Positions 1 to 8,299 of a stretch of DNA of 64,000 bases are shown piece after piece. Below the pieces are notes generated by a model. It was not told the origin of the DNA. It did not search any database and worked only from the letters and a program-made list of their open reading frames with translations. This DNA is from Bradyrhizobium barranii subsp. barranii (GTDB lineage: Bacteria; Pseudomonadota; Alphaproteobacteria; Rhizobiales; Xanthobacteraceae), in contig NZ_CP086136.1 in assembly GCF_017565645.3 (NCBI RefSeq), forward strand, positions 2,494,001 through 2,558,000. The letters run 5' to 3'. Made by a program: the position numbers and the translations under genes. Numbering within the stretch: the first letter of the stretch is position 1; each line of letters begins with the position of its first letter.

Positions 1-53
1 GGTTTTGTCGTTGCGTCGGGAGGGCGTAGCCCGACCAGAGCGACGACAAAACC
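1..53. repeat. Nested inverted repeat
   Basis: The outer arms GGTTTTGTCGT (1-11) and ACGACAAAACC (43-53) are perfect complements, and the inner arms GTCGGG (15-20) and CCCGAC (30-35) pair as well, giving a long hairpin. It lies just beyond the stop of the IS3 orfB gene. It may be a transcription-blocking hairpin of the element or a dispersed palindromic repeat; the sequence to its left is outside the window. Confidence 0.6.
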
Positions 54-64
54 GTCGGCGACGG

Positions 65-892
65 TCATGCGGCCATCACCATAGCTTGCGTGCCGAAGTA
101 AGCCTCGTCGGGCGTGCGCCCGTCAAGGCTCGAGTGAGGGCGTCCCTGATTGTAGAAGGCCAGATACTTGGCAATTGACGCTCGCGCCTCGGACACGCTG
201 TCGTAGGCGCGGAGATAAACTTCTTCGTATTTGACCGTGCGCCAGAGCCGCTCGACAAACACGTTGTCGCGCCAGGCGCCCTTGCCGTCCATGCTGATGG
301 CGATCTTCGCGTCCAGCAGCACATCGGTGAACTCGAGGCTGGTGAACTGGCTGCCCTGATCCGTGTTGAAAATCTCGGGCCTGCCGTGCTTCGCCAACGC
401 CTCCTGGACCGCTTCGACGCAGAAGGCCGCCTCCATTGTGATCGAGACGCGATGGGCCAGGACCCGTCGGCTGAACACATCGACGACCGCCGCGAGATAG
501 ACGAAGCCACGCCGCATCGGAATGTAGGTGATGTCCATTGCCCACGCATGGTCGGGCCGCTCGATCTTCAATCCGCGCAACAGGTACGGGTAGATCTTGT
601 GACCCGGAGCCGGCTTGCTCGTGTTCGGGCGACGATAGACCGCCTCGATCCCCATGCGCTTCATCAGCGTCGCGATGTGGCGGCGACCGGCGTATACGCC
701 CTCCCGCCGCAGCAACGATCGCAGCATACGCGCTCCCGCGAAGGGATAATCGAGATGCAGCTCATCGAGCCGACGCATCAAGGCAAGGTCCTCGGCCGAA
801 ACTGGCCGAGGTTCATAGTAGACCGTGCTGCGAGCCAGCTTCAGGACCTTCGCCTGGCGCACGATAGAAAGATCATGATCGCGGTCGATCAT
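65..892 (-). CDS. IS3-family transposase OrfB (DDE integrase domain)
   Basis: This is the catalytic half of an IS3-type transposase, 275 residues. The order is an HTH_21-like N-terminus (about 45-100) and an rve integrase core (about 110-265). The triad is visible as D in AMDITYIP, D in FNTDQGSQFTS and E in VERLWRTVKYEE. Its ATG overlaps the orfA stop (ATGA, 889-892), the usual arrangement for producing OrfAB by frameshifting. The frame is intact, so the transposase could be functional. The left end of the element could not be located and may be outside the window. Confidence 0.93.
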   Translation of the reverse strand: MIDRDHDLSIVRQAKVLKLARSTVYYEPRPVSAEDLALMRRLDELHLDYPFAGARMLRSLLRREGVYAGRRHIATLMKRMGIEAVYRRPNTSKPAPGHKIYPYLLRGLKIERPDHAWAMDITYIPMRRGFVYLAAVVDVFSRRVLAHRVSITMEAAFCVEAVQEALAKHGRPEIFNTDQGSQFTSLEFTDVLLDAKIAISMDGKGAWRDNVFVERLWRTVKYEEVYLRAYDSVSEARASIAKYLAFYNQGRPHSSLDGRTPDEAYFGTQAMVMAA

Positions 893-1194
893 CGCTTTGC
901 GCTCAGCAGGCCCGCCTTGGTGAGCGCGCCGGACAAAAAATCGTTTTCCAACGCCAGCTCGCCGATCTTGGCATGTAACGCCTTCAAATCGACCGGCGTC
1001 TCGGCCGATGTCTTGTCATGCCCAAACACGCCGGCGGCGCCTTCCAGGAGCTGGTTTTTCCAGATCGTGATCTGGTTCGGATGAACATCAAACAGTTGCG
1101 CCAGCTCCGCCAGTGTCTTGTCGCCTTTGACCGCAGCCAAAGCAACCTTCGCCTTGAATGCCGGAGAATGCGTCCGGCGGCTCTTCTTCGTCAT
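889..1194 (-). CDS. IS3-family transposase OrfA (helix-turn-helix)
   Basis: About 101 residues starting at MTKKSRRTHS, chosen because homologous OrfA proteins begin at this motif; the frame stays open further upstream to 1248. Residues 10-50 form the transposase_8 HTH (FKAKVALAAVKGDKTLAELA, then HPNQITIWKNQL), which binds the terminal repeats. The C-terminus is a leucine-rich coiled segment typical of OrfA dimerisation. It overlaps orfB by 4 bp. The right IS end is probably near 1277 (…GGGGCCA), but no matching left repeat was found. Confidence 0.88.
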   Translation of the reverse strand: MTKKSRRTHSPAFKAKVALAAVKGDKTLAELAQLFDVHPNQITIWKNQLLEGAAGVFGHDKTSAETPVDLKALHAKIGELALENDFLSGALTKAGLLSAKR

Positions 1195-1459
1195 CTTCGC
1201 TCCTGATTCGCAGCAAGAATCCTCGCCGCTGTCAGGCAGAAAATCCACTCAAGCTACTGTCCGAATTTGCGGGGCCAGCTCTCTCCTCGATCACGTCGCC
1301 AGTATTCATGATCTGGAAAAGCTCGATCTGTTTCTTCAGTTTTCAGATGGGGCTCATGCAGTTTGAGGGCATTGCCGCCAAGTTCATCGGCTCAGCCACT
1401 TGCCCCCCGAGACTGAGCAAGAACGCGGCATTTTCGTAGGTCGGTGTACGCTTCTGTTC

Positions 1460-1973
1460 ATGACGAATCGCACATTCAAGACCGGCGAGAGCCGCGACCA
1501 GGCCAGTCTGCTTCCTGCTCGGATTGAGGATTATGTCAGGCCGGACAACCCGGTCCGGGCAATCGAGAGCTTCGTTGGTGTTCTCGACCTTGCCAAACTC
1601 GGCTTTCGCCATGCGGATCGCAAGGCTGAAGGGGTCGGCCAGCCACCGTACGATCCGGCCGATCTGCTGAAGCTCTACCTTTACGGCTACATCAACCAAA
1701 TCAGGTCGTCGCGTCGGTTGTGAGGACGATGGCATCACGGCCTATGTGCCGGTGCCGGAGGGCAACGCCCGGCTCGAGAAGCAGGGCCGCTTTACCCTCA
1801 AGGACTTCAACTATGATGGCGCATCCGACACCTACCGTTGTCCCGCCGGCCAACTGCTACATCCGATGAAGAGCAGGCAGAAAAACACCAGTGGCCGCAT
1901 CGAGATCCGCTACGCGGCGCGCGGAGCGATCTGCAAGACCTGCCCGCTCAAGGTCCGTTGTCTCTCGTCGAAC
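1460..1973 (+). pseudogene. IS1182-family transposase remnant, internally deleted and cut by IS66
   Basis: The N-terminal part (MTNRTFKTGESRDQASLLPA … DLLKLYLYGYINQ) is the DUF772-type start of IS1182 transposases. At about 1708 it is joined out of frame to a late segment (CEDDGITAYVPVPE … CPAGQLLHP … CKTCPLKVRCLSS), so the middle with most catalytic residues is lost. The late segment stops exactly at the IS66 terminal sequence GTAAGCG (1974). The order of events is therefore internal deletion of IS1182 and interruption by IS66; the 3' tail was not found elsewhere in the window. Confidence 0.85.
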
Positions 1974-2085
1974 GTAAGCGACGTTCGCGTCCCATTCGCA
2001 AAGGTTTGGCGTGGGGATTGCAGTCTGTTGATCAACGTGTTTGCAAATCGTTGACGGGGGGTATGGAGGCGGCAACGACGGAGAA

Positions 2086-3711
2086 TTACGAGGTGCGGCC
2101 GAACGACCAGGGCAGGAGCTCGTCGATCCGGGACTGCGGGTGACCGGTTGCGATCGCTTTGAGCGTCGCTTTCATCCAGACGTAGGGCTCCACGCTGTTG
2201 ATTTTGCAGGTGGCGATGAGCGAAGCTATGCGCGCCCATGAACGACCACCTTCGTCGTGACCAGCAAATAAACTATTTTTACGCGTCAGAGTCAGCGGCC
2301 TGATTTGATTTTCGACGGGATTGGTGTCCATCTCAACGCAACCATCGTCGAGAAACAAGGTGAGGCCATCCCAATGGTTCAGGAGATAGGCGATCGCCTT
2401 GCCCATCTCGCTGCCCGGCGACAGGCGAGCGGCTTGCTCGCGCAGAAACCTCTCGAGTTCAGCGACGAGCGGCCGTGATCGCTCGTTACGGGTCGTTTGC
2501 CGAGCCGGGGCGTCGGCGCCACGGATCTCCTTCTCGATCGCATAGAGTGCGGCGATGCGCGCGAGAACGGCTTCGGCGATGGGTGAGCCGGCTTTCGGAG
2601 TCGCTGCGATGATCTTGCGCCTTGAGTGGGACCAACATGCGGCCAGCCGCAGCGGCACGCCGCCTTTGCGCTTGGGCCGTGCGAGCCGATGATAGCCCTG
2701 GTATCCGTCGACCTGAAGGATGCCGTCGAAGCCCTCGAGGATGCGCTCAGCATGGTCACCACCGCGTCCTGGCGCGTAGTGGTAGACCACGATTGGTGGA
2801 TCAGCGCCGCCGTGGCCGCGATCGTCGCGCAGGACAGCCCACAGATAGCCGGTCTTCGTTCGGCCCCGGCCCGGATCGAGCACAGGCGCCCTGGTCTCGT
2901 CTATGAACAAGCGGCCCGATTGCTTCATCACGACGCTCATGCGCTCGACCAGCGGCGCGAGGTGGAAGGCGACCGTTCCCATCCAGTCTGCCAGAACGGC
3001 GCGATCGATGAAGATGCCATGCCGAGCCAGAACCTGCGACTGACGATAGAGTGGCATGTGCTCGCTGAACTTGGCGACCGCCACCTGCGCCAGCAGCGCC
3101 TCGGTGGGGATGCCACCCTCCACGAGATGGGCGGGCGCCGGCGCCTGAGCAACACCGGTGCAGCCCTTTGCGCAGGCGTAGCGCGGTCGCACCGTCTCGA
3201 TCACACGATACTGGGCGGCCATGACATCGAGACGGCGGGAGCGATCCTCGCCGATCTGGACCATCCGGCCGCAGCCGCAGGGACACTCGAGGTTCTCGGG
3301 TTCGATCACCTGCTCGATGCGCGGCAGGTGCGCGGGAAAGGCACGGGCAGCGCGCCTGGTCCGGCGGCTGGACGGCGCCGTGCCGGCGCGGCGCGCACGA
3401 TCGTCCTGGCGTTCCTGGACTTCGGCGATGGCAATCTCGATGTCCTCGAGAACCAGTTGCATCTGATCGGGATTGAACTTCTCCGAGCGTTTACCGAAAC
3501 GTGCGCGCTCGTACTCCTTCACGAGCAGTTCGAGGCGTTCGACGCTCTCTTTGGACGCAGCCAGTTCACTCTCGACATGAAGGCGCGCCGAGCATTCATC
3601 GTCTGCGCGACGACGCTCGGCTTCAATCATCGCTTCCTGCGCGCGGAAGAGCGCGCGCAAATCGGCGGGCAGCGCTGCAAGACGGGCGGGATCAATGGGG
3701 GACGGCGGCAC
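2086..3711 (-). CDS. tnpC: IS66-family transposase TnpC
   Basis: The 541-residue DDE transposase has full family length. In order it shows an N-terminal coiled region with a KRSEKF motif (about 70-85), a zinc-finger-like segment (CPCGCGRM, CAKGC; about 140-190), and the DDE core (RLFIDETRAPV, ILQVDGYQGY, NPVENQIRPLTLTRKNSLFA). It differs from the copy at 19687-21312 by a single visible residue (Leu for Val in PAD(L/V)RALF). The start is the GTG at 3711, a little after the end of tnpB. It is intact although tnpB of this copy is broken. Confidence 0.95.
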   Translation of the reverse strand: MPPSPIDPARLAALPADLRALFRAQEAMIEAERRRADDECSARLHVESELAASKESVERLELLVKEYERARFGKRSEKFNPDQMQLVLEDIEIAIAEVQERQDDRARRAGTAPSSRRTRRAARAFPAHLPRIEQVIEPENLECPCGCGRMVQIGEDRSRRLDVMAAQYRVIETVRPRYACAKGCTGVAQAPAPAHLVEGGIPTEALLAQVAVAKFSEHMPLYRQSQVLARHGIFIDRAVLADWMGTVAFHLAPLVERMSVVMKQSGRLFIDETRAPVLDPGRGRTKTGYLWAVLRDDRGHGGADPPIVVYHYAPGRGGDHAERILEGFDGILQVDGYQGYHRLARPKRKGGVPLRLAACWSHSRRKIIAATPKAGSPIAEAVLARIAALYAIEKEIRGADAPARQTTRNERSRPLVAELERFLREQAARLSPGSEMGKAIAYLLNHWDGLTLFLDDGCVEMDTNPVENQIRPLTLTRKNSLFAGHDEGGRSWARIASLIATCKINSVEPYVWMKATLKAIATGHPQSRIDELLPWSFGRTS

Positions 3712-3764
3712 ATCCGCAAGCTATCATCCCAAAGCCCCGCGCGAAACAGGTTGTCGGGTCTGAG

Positions 3765-3827
3765 TCAGTTCGCCGCAGCTGGCGTCGCGACAATCCGTTC
3801 GCCCACTCGCTTCCAGTTCAGCCCTTC
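3765..3827 (-). pseudogene. tnpB: 3' fragment of IS66 tnpB
   Basis: Read on the minus strand this is the TnpB tail (…EGLNWKRVGERIVATPAAAN, then TGA at 3765-3767). It is separated from the rest of tnpB (6311-6604) by the inserted recombinase element. The same tail is present just ahead of tnpC in the second IS66 copy (around 19590-19640), which confirms the frame. Reconstructing the uninterrupted codons across the junctions gives FEALFEGLNW, the expected TnpB C-terminal sequence. Confidence 0.85.
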
Positions 3828-3837
3828 AAACGAGGGG
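3818..3837. other. Left attachment junction of the recombinase element
   Basis: The left half (up to CCCTTTC… region, 3827) is IS66 tnpB and the right half (AAACGAGGGGA) belongs to the element. The crossover dinucleotide is inferred to be TC at 3826-3827 because it is the only sequence shared with the other junction. The inferred element attachment site is GGGTGA-TC-AAACGAGG. Confidence 0.65.
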
Positions 3838-3838
3838 A

Positions 3839-4222
3839 TTGAGGAATGTCCCTGATAGTGAGTCTGACGAATCATTTCCGGAGGTGGTCGAGGTTGGGGA
3901 CCCCCACCATCCTTTGTGGGGGCGCTCATATCGAGTGATTAGGAAGATCGGTCAGCGAGGCCGAGGCATTCCCGCTTCGTATGAAGTTGAGTATCGCGCA
4001 GGAAGCAGTCTTCTGATTCAAGCAACCGCAATCGAATATTATGAGCAAGAGGCAAATCAGATTAAGCTGAGTATGGAGGCTCTACTCGAGCTTTTATCGA
4101 CAGCGGATTGTCCCGACGCACATGAGCATGGATCCAGCCGATCTTTGGTCGACGCTGACGCCCGCGCTCCGACGCCAGATCGTCGAAGACGTCGCCGCAA
4201 TTTTGGCGGAGATCCCTCATGA
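3839..4222 (+). CDS. Unknown protein of the recombinase element (DUF5372-like)
   Basis: This 127-residue ORF is the first gene of the element, starting 12 bp inside the left junction and overlapping the recombinase start by 4 bp (ATGA, 4219-4222). The middle part (DPHHPLWGRSYRVIR … YEVEYRAGSSLLIQATAIEYY) resembles small DUF5372-type proteins found beside recombinases; I am not certain of the family. The last 30 residues are arginine-rich and low in complexity. Over the same bases another frame starting at 4122 (MSMDPADLWSTLTPALRRQI…) also looks protein-like, so the true 3' end of this gene is uncertain. Confidence 0.5.
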   Translation: MRNVPDSESDESFPEVVEVGDPHHPLWGRSYRVIRKIGQRGRGIPASYEVEYRAGSSLLIQATAIEYYEQEANQIKLSMEALLELLSTADCPDAHEHGSSRSLVDADARAPTPDRRRRRRNFGGDPS

Positions 4223-6308
4223 AGTCCGAGCTGGTCACACCAAGCCACTTGGCGCGCAAAGCCGTAGTCTACATCCGGCAGTCGACGCCCCATCAGGTCG
4301 TAAGCAATCAGGAGAGCCTGCGCCTTCAATACGCGCTTCGCCAGCGCGCCCGCGAACTCGGATGGCGTGAGGCGGCCATCGACGTGATTGATGCCGATCT
4401 CGGGTTGAGCGGCGCGTCTATAGCACAGCGTAACGGCTTCAAGGAACTCGTTGGCCGTGTTGGCCTGAGTGAAGTGGGACTCATCCTGTCGATCGACGTG
4501 ACCCGCTTGGCGCGTAATTGTACCGACTGGTATCCGCTCCTGGATATCTGTGGTCTACGTGGCTGCCTGATCGCCGACCGCGATGGTGTCTATGATCCGG
4601 GCACTCCCAACGGACGGTTGCTTCTCGGGCTGAAGGGTTCGATCTCCGAGCTTGAGCTACATACGATCCGCAGCCGGCTGACCGCCGGCCTGCTGGCCAA
4701 AGCCGAACGCGGCGAACTTGCGGTTATGCTGCCAATCGGGCTGATGCGGGACCCGAGCGGTGTGGTCGTTAAGGATCCCGACATGGCCGTGCAAGGGCGG
4801 CTCGGTCTCGTCTTCCAGTTATTCCTGCAGCTGCGCAGCGTTGCCAAGGTCATGCGAGCGTTGAACGAGCGTGACCTGGAACTGCCGCGTCGTGATCGAT
4901 ATGGCGATTTGTGCTGGACACGCGCGCGACGCTGGCTGCCGTCGCGGCGATCTTGAAGAACCCCGCATACGCGGGCGCCTTTGTCTATGGACGAACCCGC
5001 TTCCGGCCGCCGAAGCGGGAGGGGGCCCTGCCACAAAAGGCTCCGCGGCCGATGGAGGAGTGGCGGATCGTCGTTAAAGATCGATATCCAGCCTATATCG
5101 ACTGGCCAATTTATGAAAAAATCCGATCCGTCATCAGAGATAACCGAGCCGAATACATGCGCATCAAAACCCGCGGCGCGCCTCGCAATGGCGAGCTCCT
5201 GCTCCACGGCATTGCCTGGTGCGCACGATGTAGCCATAAGATGTACGTCCGCTACAAGGGCGGCGGCGAATATGTATGCAATCACCTGCGTACCCAGGAA
5301 GGTCAGCCAACCTGCCAACACATCCGCGCCGCCCATATCGATGCAGCCGTTGGCGACGCATTCCTAACCGCACTAGCGCCGGCCGAACTCGATGCCTTGT
5401 CGCGCTCCCGCCGGGTGCAGCAGCAGACGAACAATGCGCTACGCTCCAGTGCAGAACGAGAGCTCGAGCGCAAGCGATACACGGCGGCGCTCGCCGAACG
5501 GCAGTTCAACCGAGCTGATCCAGATAATCGGTTGGTCGCCTCGGAACTCGAGCGTCGATGGGAAGCGGCGCTAAACGACGTGCGCGCCGCCGAAGAGGCG
5601 CTTGCCCGACAGACGCCGCCCAAAGCCATCACACAAGTGGCCATAAGCAAGGAGCTCAACGACAAGGTCATCAGCCTCACCGGCCGCCTCCCGCAGATAT
5701 GGGGTGACGAGACTATCTCGGATGCGCATCGCAAGGCGTTGTTGCGATGTCTCATCGAAAAGGTCGTTCTCGACCGCGGTGAGCGCGACTTGGCCCTGGC
5801 TAGGATCGTCTGGCGGGGAGGCGCCGTGACGGAGCTCGAAGTGAAGATGAGCGTCAACTCCGTCACCAGATTGACGCGAGGCACAGAGATGCGGGAACGC
5901 CTTCTGACGCTCGCTCGCGACGGCGTCCCAGACGACAAGATCGCCACAATCCTTACTCGGGAAGGTCACCGCTCTCCCCGTTGCGCCGATAAGGTGCTGC
6001 CTATCACCGTTGGGCGGCTCCGTCGTGCCGCCGCCATCAAGGTAACTGCCCAGCGCAGCCGATGGGAGCATGACGACTCATACCTCAGCCCGCCCGAACT
6101 GGCCCGAAGGCTCGAGATTCCAGTAAACTGGCTCTATGTTCAGATCCGAACCAAGCGTTTGCTAATTGATCGCCAGCCCAGCGGCGCCTATCTCTTCCCG
6201 AATACACCATCCGTTCTTCACGCCATCGGAGACCTTCGAAACCACGTCATCGCGCAACTTGATCTAAGAATCTGTCAGCCTAACAAGGAGGGGCATCAAC
6301 ATGGGTGA
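4219..6308 (+). pseudogene. Large serine recombinase, frameshifted
   Basis: The N-terminal resolvase domain (about 1-150) has the catalytic serine in VVYIRQST and downstream motifs DVTRLAR and ELELHTIRSRLTAG. A recombinase domain (RVMRALNERDLELPRR…), a zinc ribbon (CARCSHKM … CNHL … CQHI) and a coiled-coil C-terminus with a late HTH segment (SPPELARRLEIPVNWL) follow. Two frames (4219-4956 and 4911-6308) join if 2 bp are removed from the CG run at about 4919-4927, restoring WTRATLAAV. It is the likely enzyme that inserted the element; as read here it is inactive unless this is a sequencing error. Confidence 0.85.
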
Positions 6309-6319
6309 TCGAACAGCGC
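6300..6319. other. Right attachment junction of the recombinase element
   Basis: GGGTGATC (ending 6310) belongs to the element and GAACAGCGC (from 6311) to IS66 tnpB. The TC at 6309-6310 is shared with the left junction. The TGA stop of the recombinase (6306-6308) directly abuts the crossover. Confidence 0.65.
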
Positions 6320-6604
6320 TTCGAACTGCACGCGCGTCAGATGCATGACGCCGTCGCTGATCTGCGGCCACTCGAAACGACCATCGCGGCCAAGGCGCTT
6401 GTAGACCAAAACGAGGCCCGTGCCGTCCCATAGCAAAATCTTCAGCCGGTCGGCGCGCTTCGAACGAAAAACCACGATCAGGCCCGAATGCGGATCGAGC
6501 CCAAGCGTGTTTTGCACAAGACCGGCCAGCGCGTCGTGCCCGCACCGGAAGTCAACAGGACGCACAGCAAGCACAATCCGCAGTCCCTGCGCCGGAATGA
6601 TCAT
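6311..6604 (-). pseudogene. tnpB: 5' fragment of IS66 tnpB
   Basis: About 98 residues of TnpB from MIIPAQGLRIVLAVRPVDF through FRSKRADRLKILLWDGTGL to TRVQFEALF, the conserved IS66 Orf2 core of unknown biochemical role needed for transposition. Translation then runs into the inserted element (…DHPC, stop at about 6296). The ATG overlaps the tnpA stop (ATGA), the normal IS66 spacing. The missing tail is at 3765-3827. Confidence 0.88.
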
Positions 6605-6999
6605 GCGCCGCGCTCGATCGCAGTCACGATCTCCGCGATCCGCACCGCCGACACGTCCGCATCCAGGCGGACCGAAACCTTGCCAATCGTAATCTCGACG
6701 GGCCCCTCGCTCTTGCCTGACGCCACTGGATCGCTCAGCTCGATCGACACGAAATCCGCCGCGTCGTCCGTGACCAATGCGAGCCGGCCAGCACGCGCCA
6801 ATCTGCGCCACGTCGTCAACTGCTGGGCCTTCACACCATAACGCCGTGCGACATCACATACCCGGGCGTCGGGCTTCATGCTCTCGAAAACAGCGCGCCC
6901 CTTGATCTCCGCAGACCATAACCGGCCTCCAGAACGCGTCCGGCGCGTAAGCTTCCCCACAAAGCCATCAGCTTCGGCTTCCTCCCCCGATTGTTCCAT
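6601..6999 (-). CDS. tnpA: IS66-family TnpA (helix-turn-helix accessory protein)
   Basis: About 132 residues from MEQSGEEAEADG, preceded by GAGAGGAG as ribosome binding site; the frame is also open upstream to 7071. Residues about 30-70 (AEIKGRAVFESMKPDARVCD, then RRYGVKAQQLTTWRR) form the transposase_8 HTH. The C-terminus (ITIGKVSVRLDADVSAVRIA) is the usual IS66 Orf1 tail. It is the first gene of the IS66 operon and remains intact, unlike the tnpB that follows with a 4-bp overlap. Confidence 0.88.
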   Translation of the reverse strand: MEQSGEEAEADGFVGKLTRRTRSGGRLWSAEIKGRAVFESMKPDARVCDVARRYGVKAQQLTTWRRLARAGRLALVTDDAADFVSIELSDPVASGKSEGPVEITIGKVSVRLDADVSAVRIAEIVTAIERGA

Positions 7000-7097
7000 C
7001 GCCTTCAGTCTCCTCTCGGCTCTCTGACAAGCCAAGGATCGCAGAGCGAAAGCCGAAGCGAAACCAGTCAATCAAATGGGAGAAAAGCTCCGCTTAC

Positions 7098-7938
7098 ACT
7101 TTATCGTTTGTTCCTCGACGATCAGATGCAATATTCCTGCGCTTATTTTCGAGATCCCGAGCATGAGACGCTCGAACAGGCGCAGCGCAACAAGTTGGTT
7201 CACGCCACCAGCAAACTCCAATTAAAGCCTGGAATGACCGTCGCTGAGATCGGCTCCGGCTGGGGCGGCTTCGCCATCCATCTGGCGCGCGAGACCGGTG
7301 CCCATGTCACAGCAGTCAATGTTTCACCCGAGCAGATCAGGGCAGCACGTGTTTATGCCGAGGCCGCCGGCGTGGCCGATCGAGTCGTGTTTCGCGAATT
7401 GGACTATCGCCAACTCAACGGCCAATTTGACCGGGTGGTGTCTGTCGGCATGATGGAGCACGTCGGCATTGGACATTTTGACGAGTATTTCCTCAAAATC
7501 CGCGAACTCCTGACCCCTGACGGCTATGCCTTTGTCCATTGCATCGGCCGGATGTCGCAGCCTGGCACCACCGGTCCTTTCATCCGCAAATACATTTTTC
7601 CCGGCGCCTATGTGCCGGCCCTATCCGAGACCTTCGCCGCGACGGAGCGCTGCGGTCTGTGGTGCGACGACATGGAAGTGCTTCGGCTGCATTATCGCTA
7701 CACCGTGAAACACTGGCGCGAGCGCTTCGCCAAAAATAGACTACAGGCCGCTGCAATCTACGACGAACGGTTCTGCCGGATGTGGGAATTCTACCTCGCC
7801 GCTGTCGAACTCGAATTCTTGCATGGCTCCCACATGGTGTTTCAATTGCTTCTATCGACCAAACGCGATGCGGTACCGATCACGCGCGATTTTATGGCCG
7901 ACTTCGAGCGGGCGGCCTGGGCTAAAACAAGTGGTTGA
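7098..7938 (+). pseudogene. cfa: Cyclopropane-fatty-acyl-phospholipid synthase, 3' part
   Basis: The C-terminal methyltransferase portion of CFA synthase, which adds a methylene from S-adenosylmethionine to unsaturated phospholipid acyl chains. It begins right at the IS66 end: LYRLFLDDQMQYSCAYF, then the SAM motif VAEIGSGWGGFAIHLA, MMEHVGIGHFDEYF, and a long C-terminus to WAKTSG. The first 8 bp (ACTTTATC) are the IS66 target duplication. The matching 5' part lies on the other strand at 21425-21824. The open frame running back to 6991 across the IS end is accidental. Confidence 0.93.
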
Positions 7939-8058
7939 GCGCTGCCACCCCGACCTTCGGCTGCACCGAAAGACTTAGAAATCGCTACCGGGCATGTCGC
8001 CTGTTGGGCCCTTCGCGGACCTGAACCGCGGATCCGGTGATGTCCGCTCACAGTCCGC

Positions 8059-8072
8059 TTGATCCTGATCAA
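8059..8072. promoter_or_regulatory. FixK/FNR box (TTGATCCTGATCAA)
   Basis: A perfect TTGAT-N4-ATCAA palindrome. It lies 228 bp before the FixK-like gene and 65 bp before a hairpin with a T-run (8137-8174). It may control the regulator gene itself or a short transcript ending at that hairpin. Confidence 0.75.
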
Positions 8073-8105
8073 CAGGAGATCCATCCGCTGGAGCTACAGA
8101 AAATG

Positions 8106-8174
8106 TTGCGTGGCCCCCACCGCGCGACCCCACCCAAAGCCGCTGGCTTCCCAAGGGCTGGCGGCTTCCTTTTT
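8106..8174 (+). ncRNA. Candidate FixK-dependent small RNA
   Basis: This is inferred, not demonstrated. If the FixK box is centred about 40 bp before the start, transcription would begin near 8106 and stop at the T-run after 8167. The ~70-nt product would carry two C-rich stretches (GGCCCCCACC, GACCCCACCC) able to pair with ribosome binding sites, followed by a terminator stem. No ORF fits the interval. A plain leader of the regulator gene is the alternative. Confidence 0.25.
8137..8174 (+). terminator. Rho-independent terminator candidate
   Basis: The stem AAGCCGC (8137-8143) / GCGGCTT (8161-8167) has a partly paired 17-nt loop and is followed by CCTTTTT. It could end the cfa-side transcript or a small RNA started at the FixK box. 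Confidence 0.5.
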
Positions 8175-8299
8175 CCGAATTTCCACCGTGAGAGTCACCT
8201 CCGGTTGAGTACGAAGGTCCGACCAGATTTGCGCTCGATCAATCTTGGGGGGGCCTCTCTGTTTAACTCATGCAAAGTCTGAACAGGGAGGTTTCAACC

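Larger units (their letters stand above)
3828..6310 (+). mobile_element. Small serine-recombinase element integrated in IS66 tnpB
   Basis: The 2483-bp segment interrupts tnpB. The left junction reads CCTT-TC-AAACG (TC at 3826-3827), the right GTGA-TC-GAACA (TC at 6309-6310), and the restored target is CCTTTCGAACA. A shared central TC dinucleotide is what strand exchange by a serine recombinase leaves. The contents are one unknown ORF (3839-4222) and a large serine recombinase (4219-6308) whose stop lies right beside the crossover. There are no terminal inverted repeats and no target duplication longer than the TC. Confidence 0.8.
1974..7097 (-). mobile_element. IS66-family element, interrupted by a serine-recombinase element
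   Basis: The ends are GTAAGCGACG… at 1974 and …GCTCCGCTTAC at 7097, the GTAAGCG termini usual for IS66. On the minus strand the order is tnpA (6999-6601), tnpB (6604-6311 plus 3827-3765) and tnpC (3711-2086). Removing 3828-6310 rejoins tnpB in frame. The right flank (7098-7105, ACTTTATC) is the 8-bp target duplication that matches the flank of the other IS66 copy (21425-21432), not the flank at 1966-1973, so this copy is a recombinant. Confidence 0.92.

Noticed and set aside
2626..3855. 409-residue plus-strand ORF, and its twin on the minus strand at 19399-20772
   Set aside because: Antisense shadows of the IS66 tnpC genes; composition shows no family motif and both copies simply mirror the transposase.
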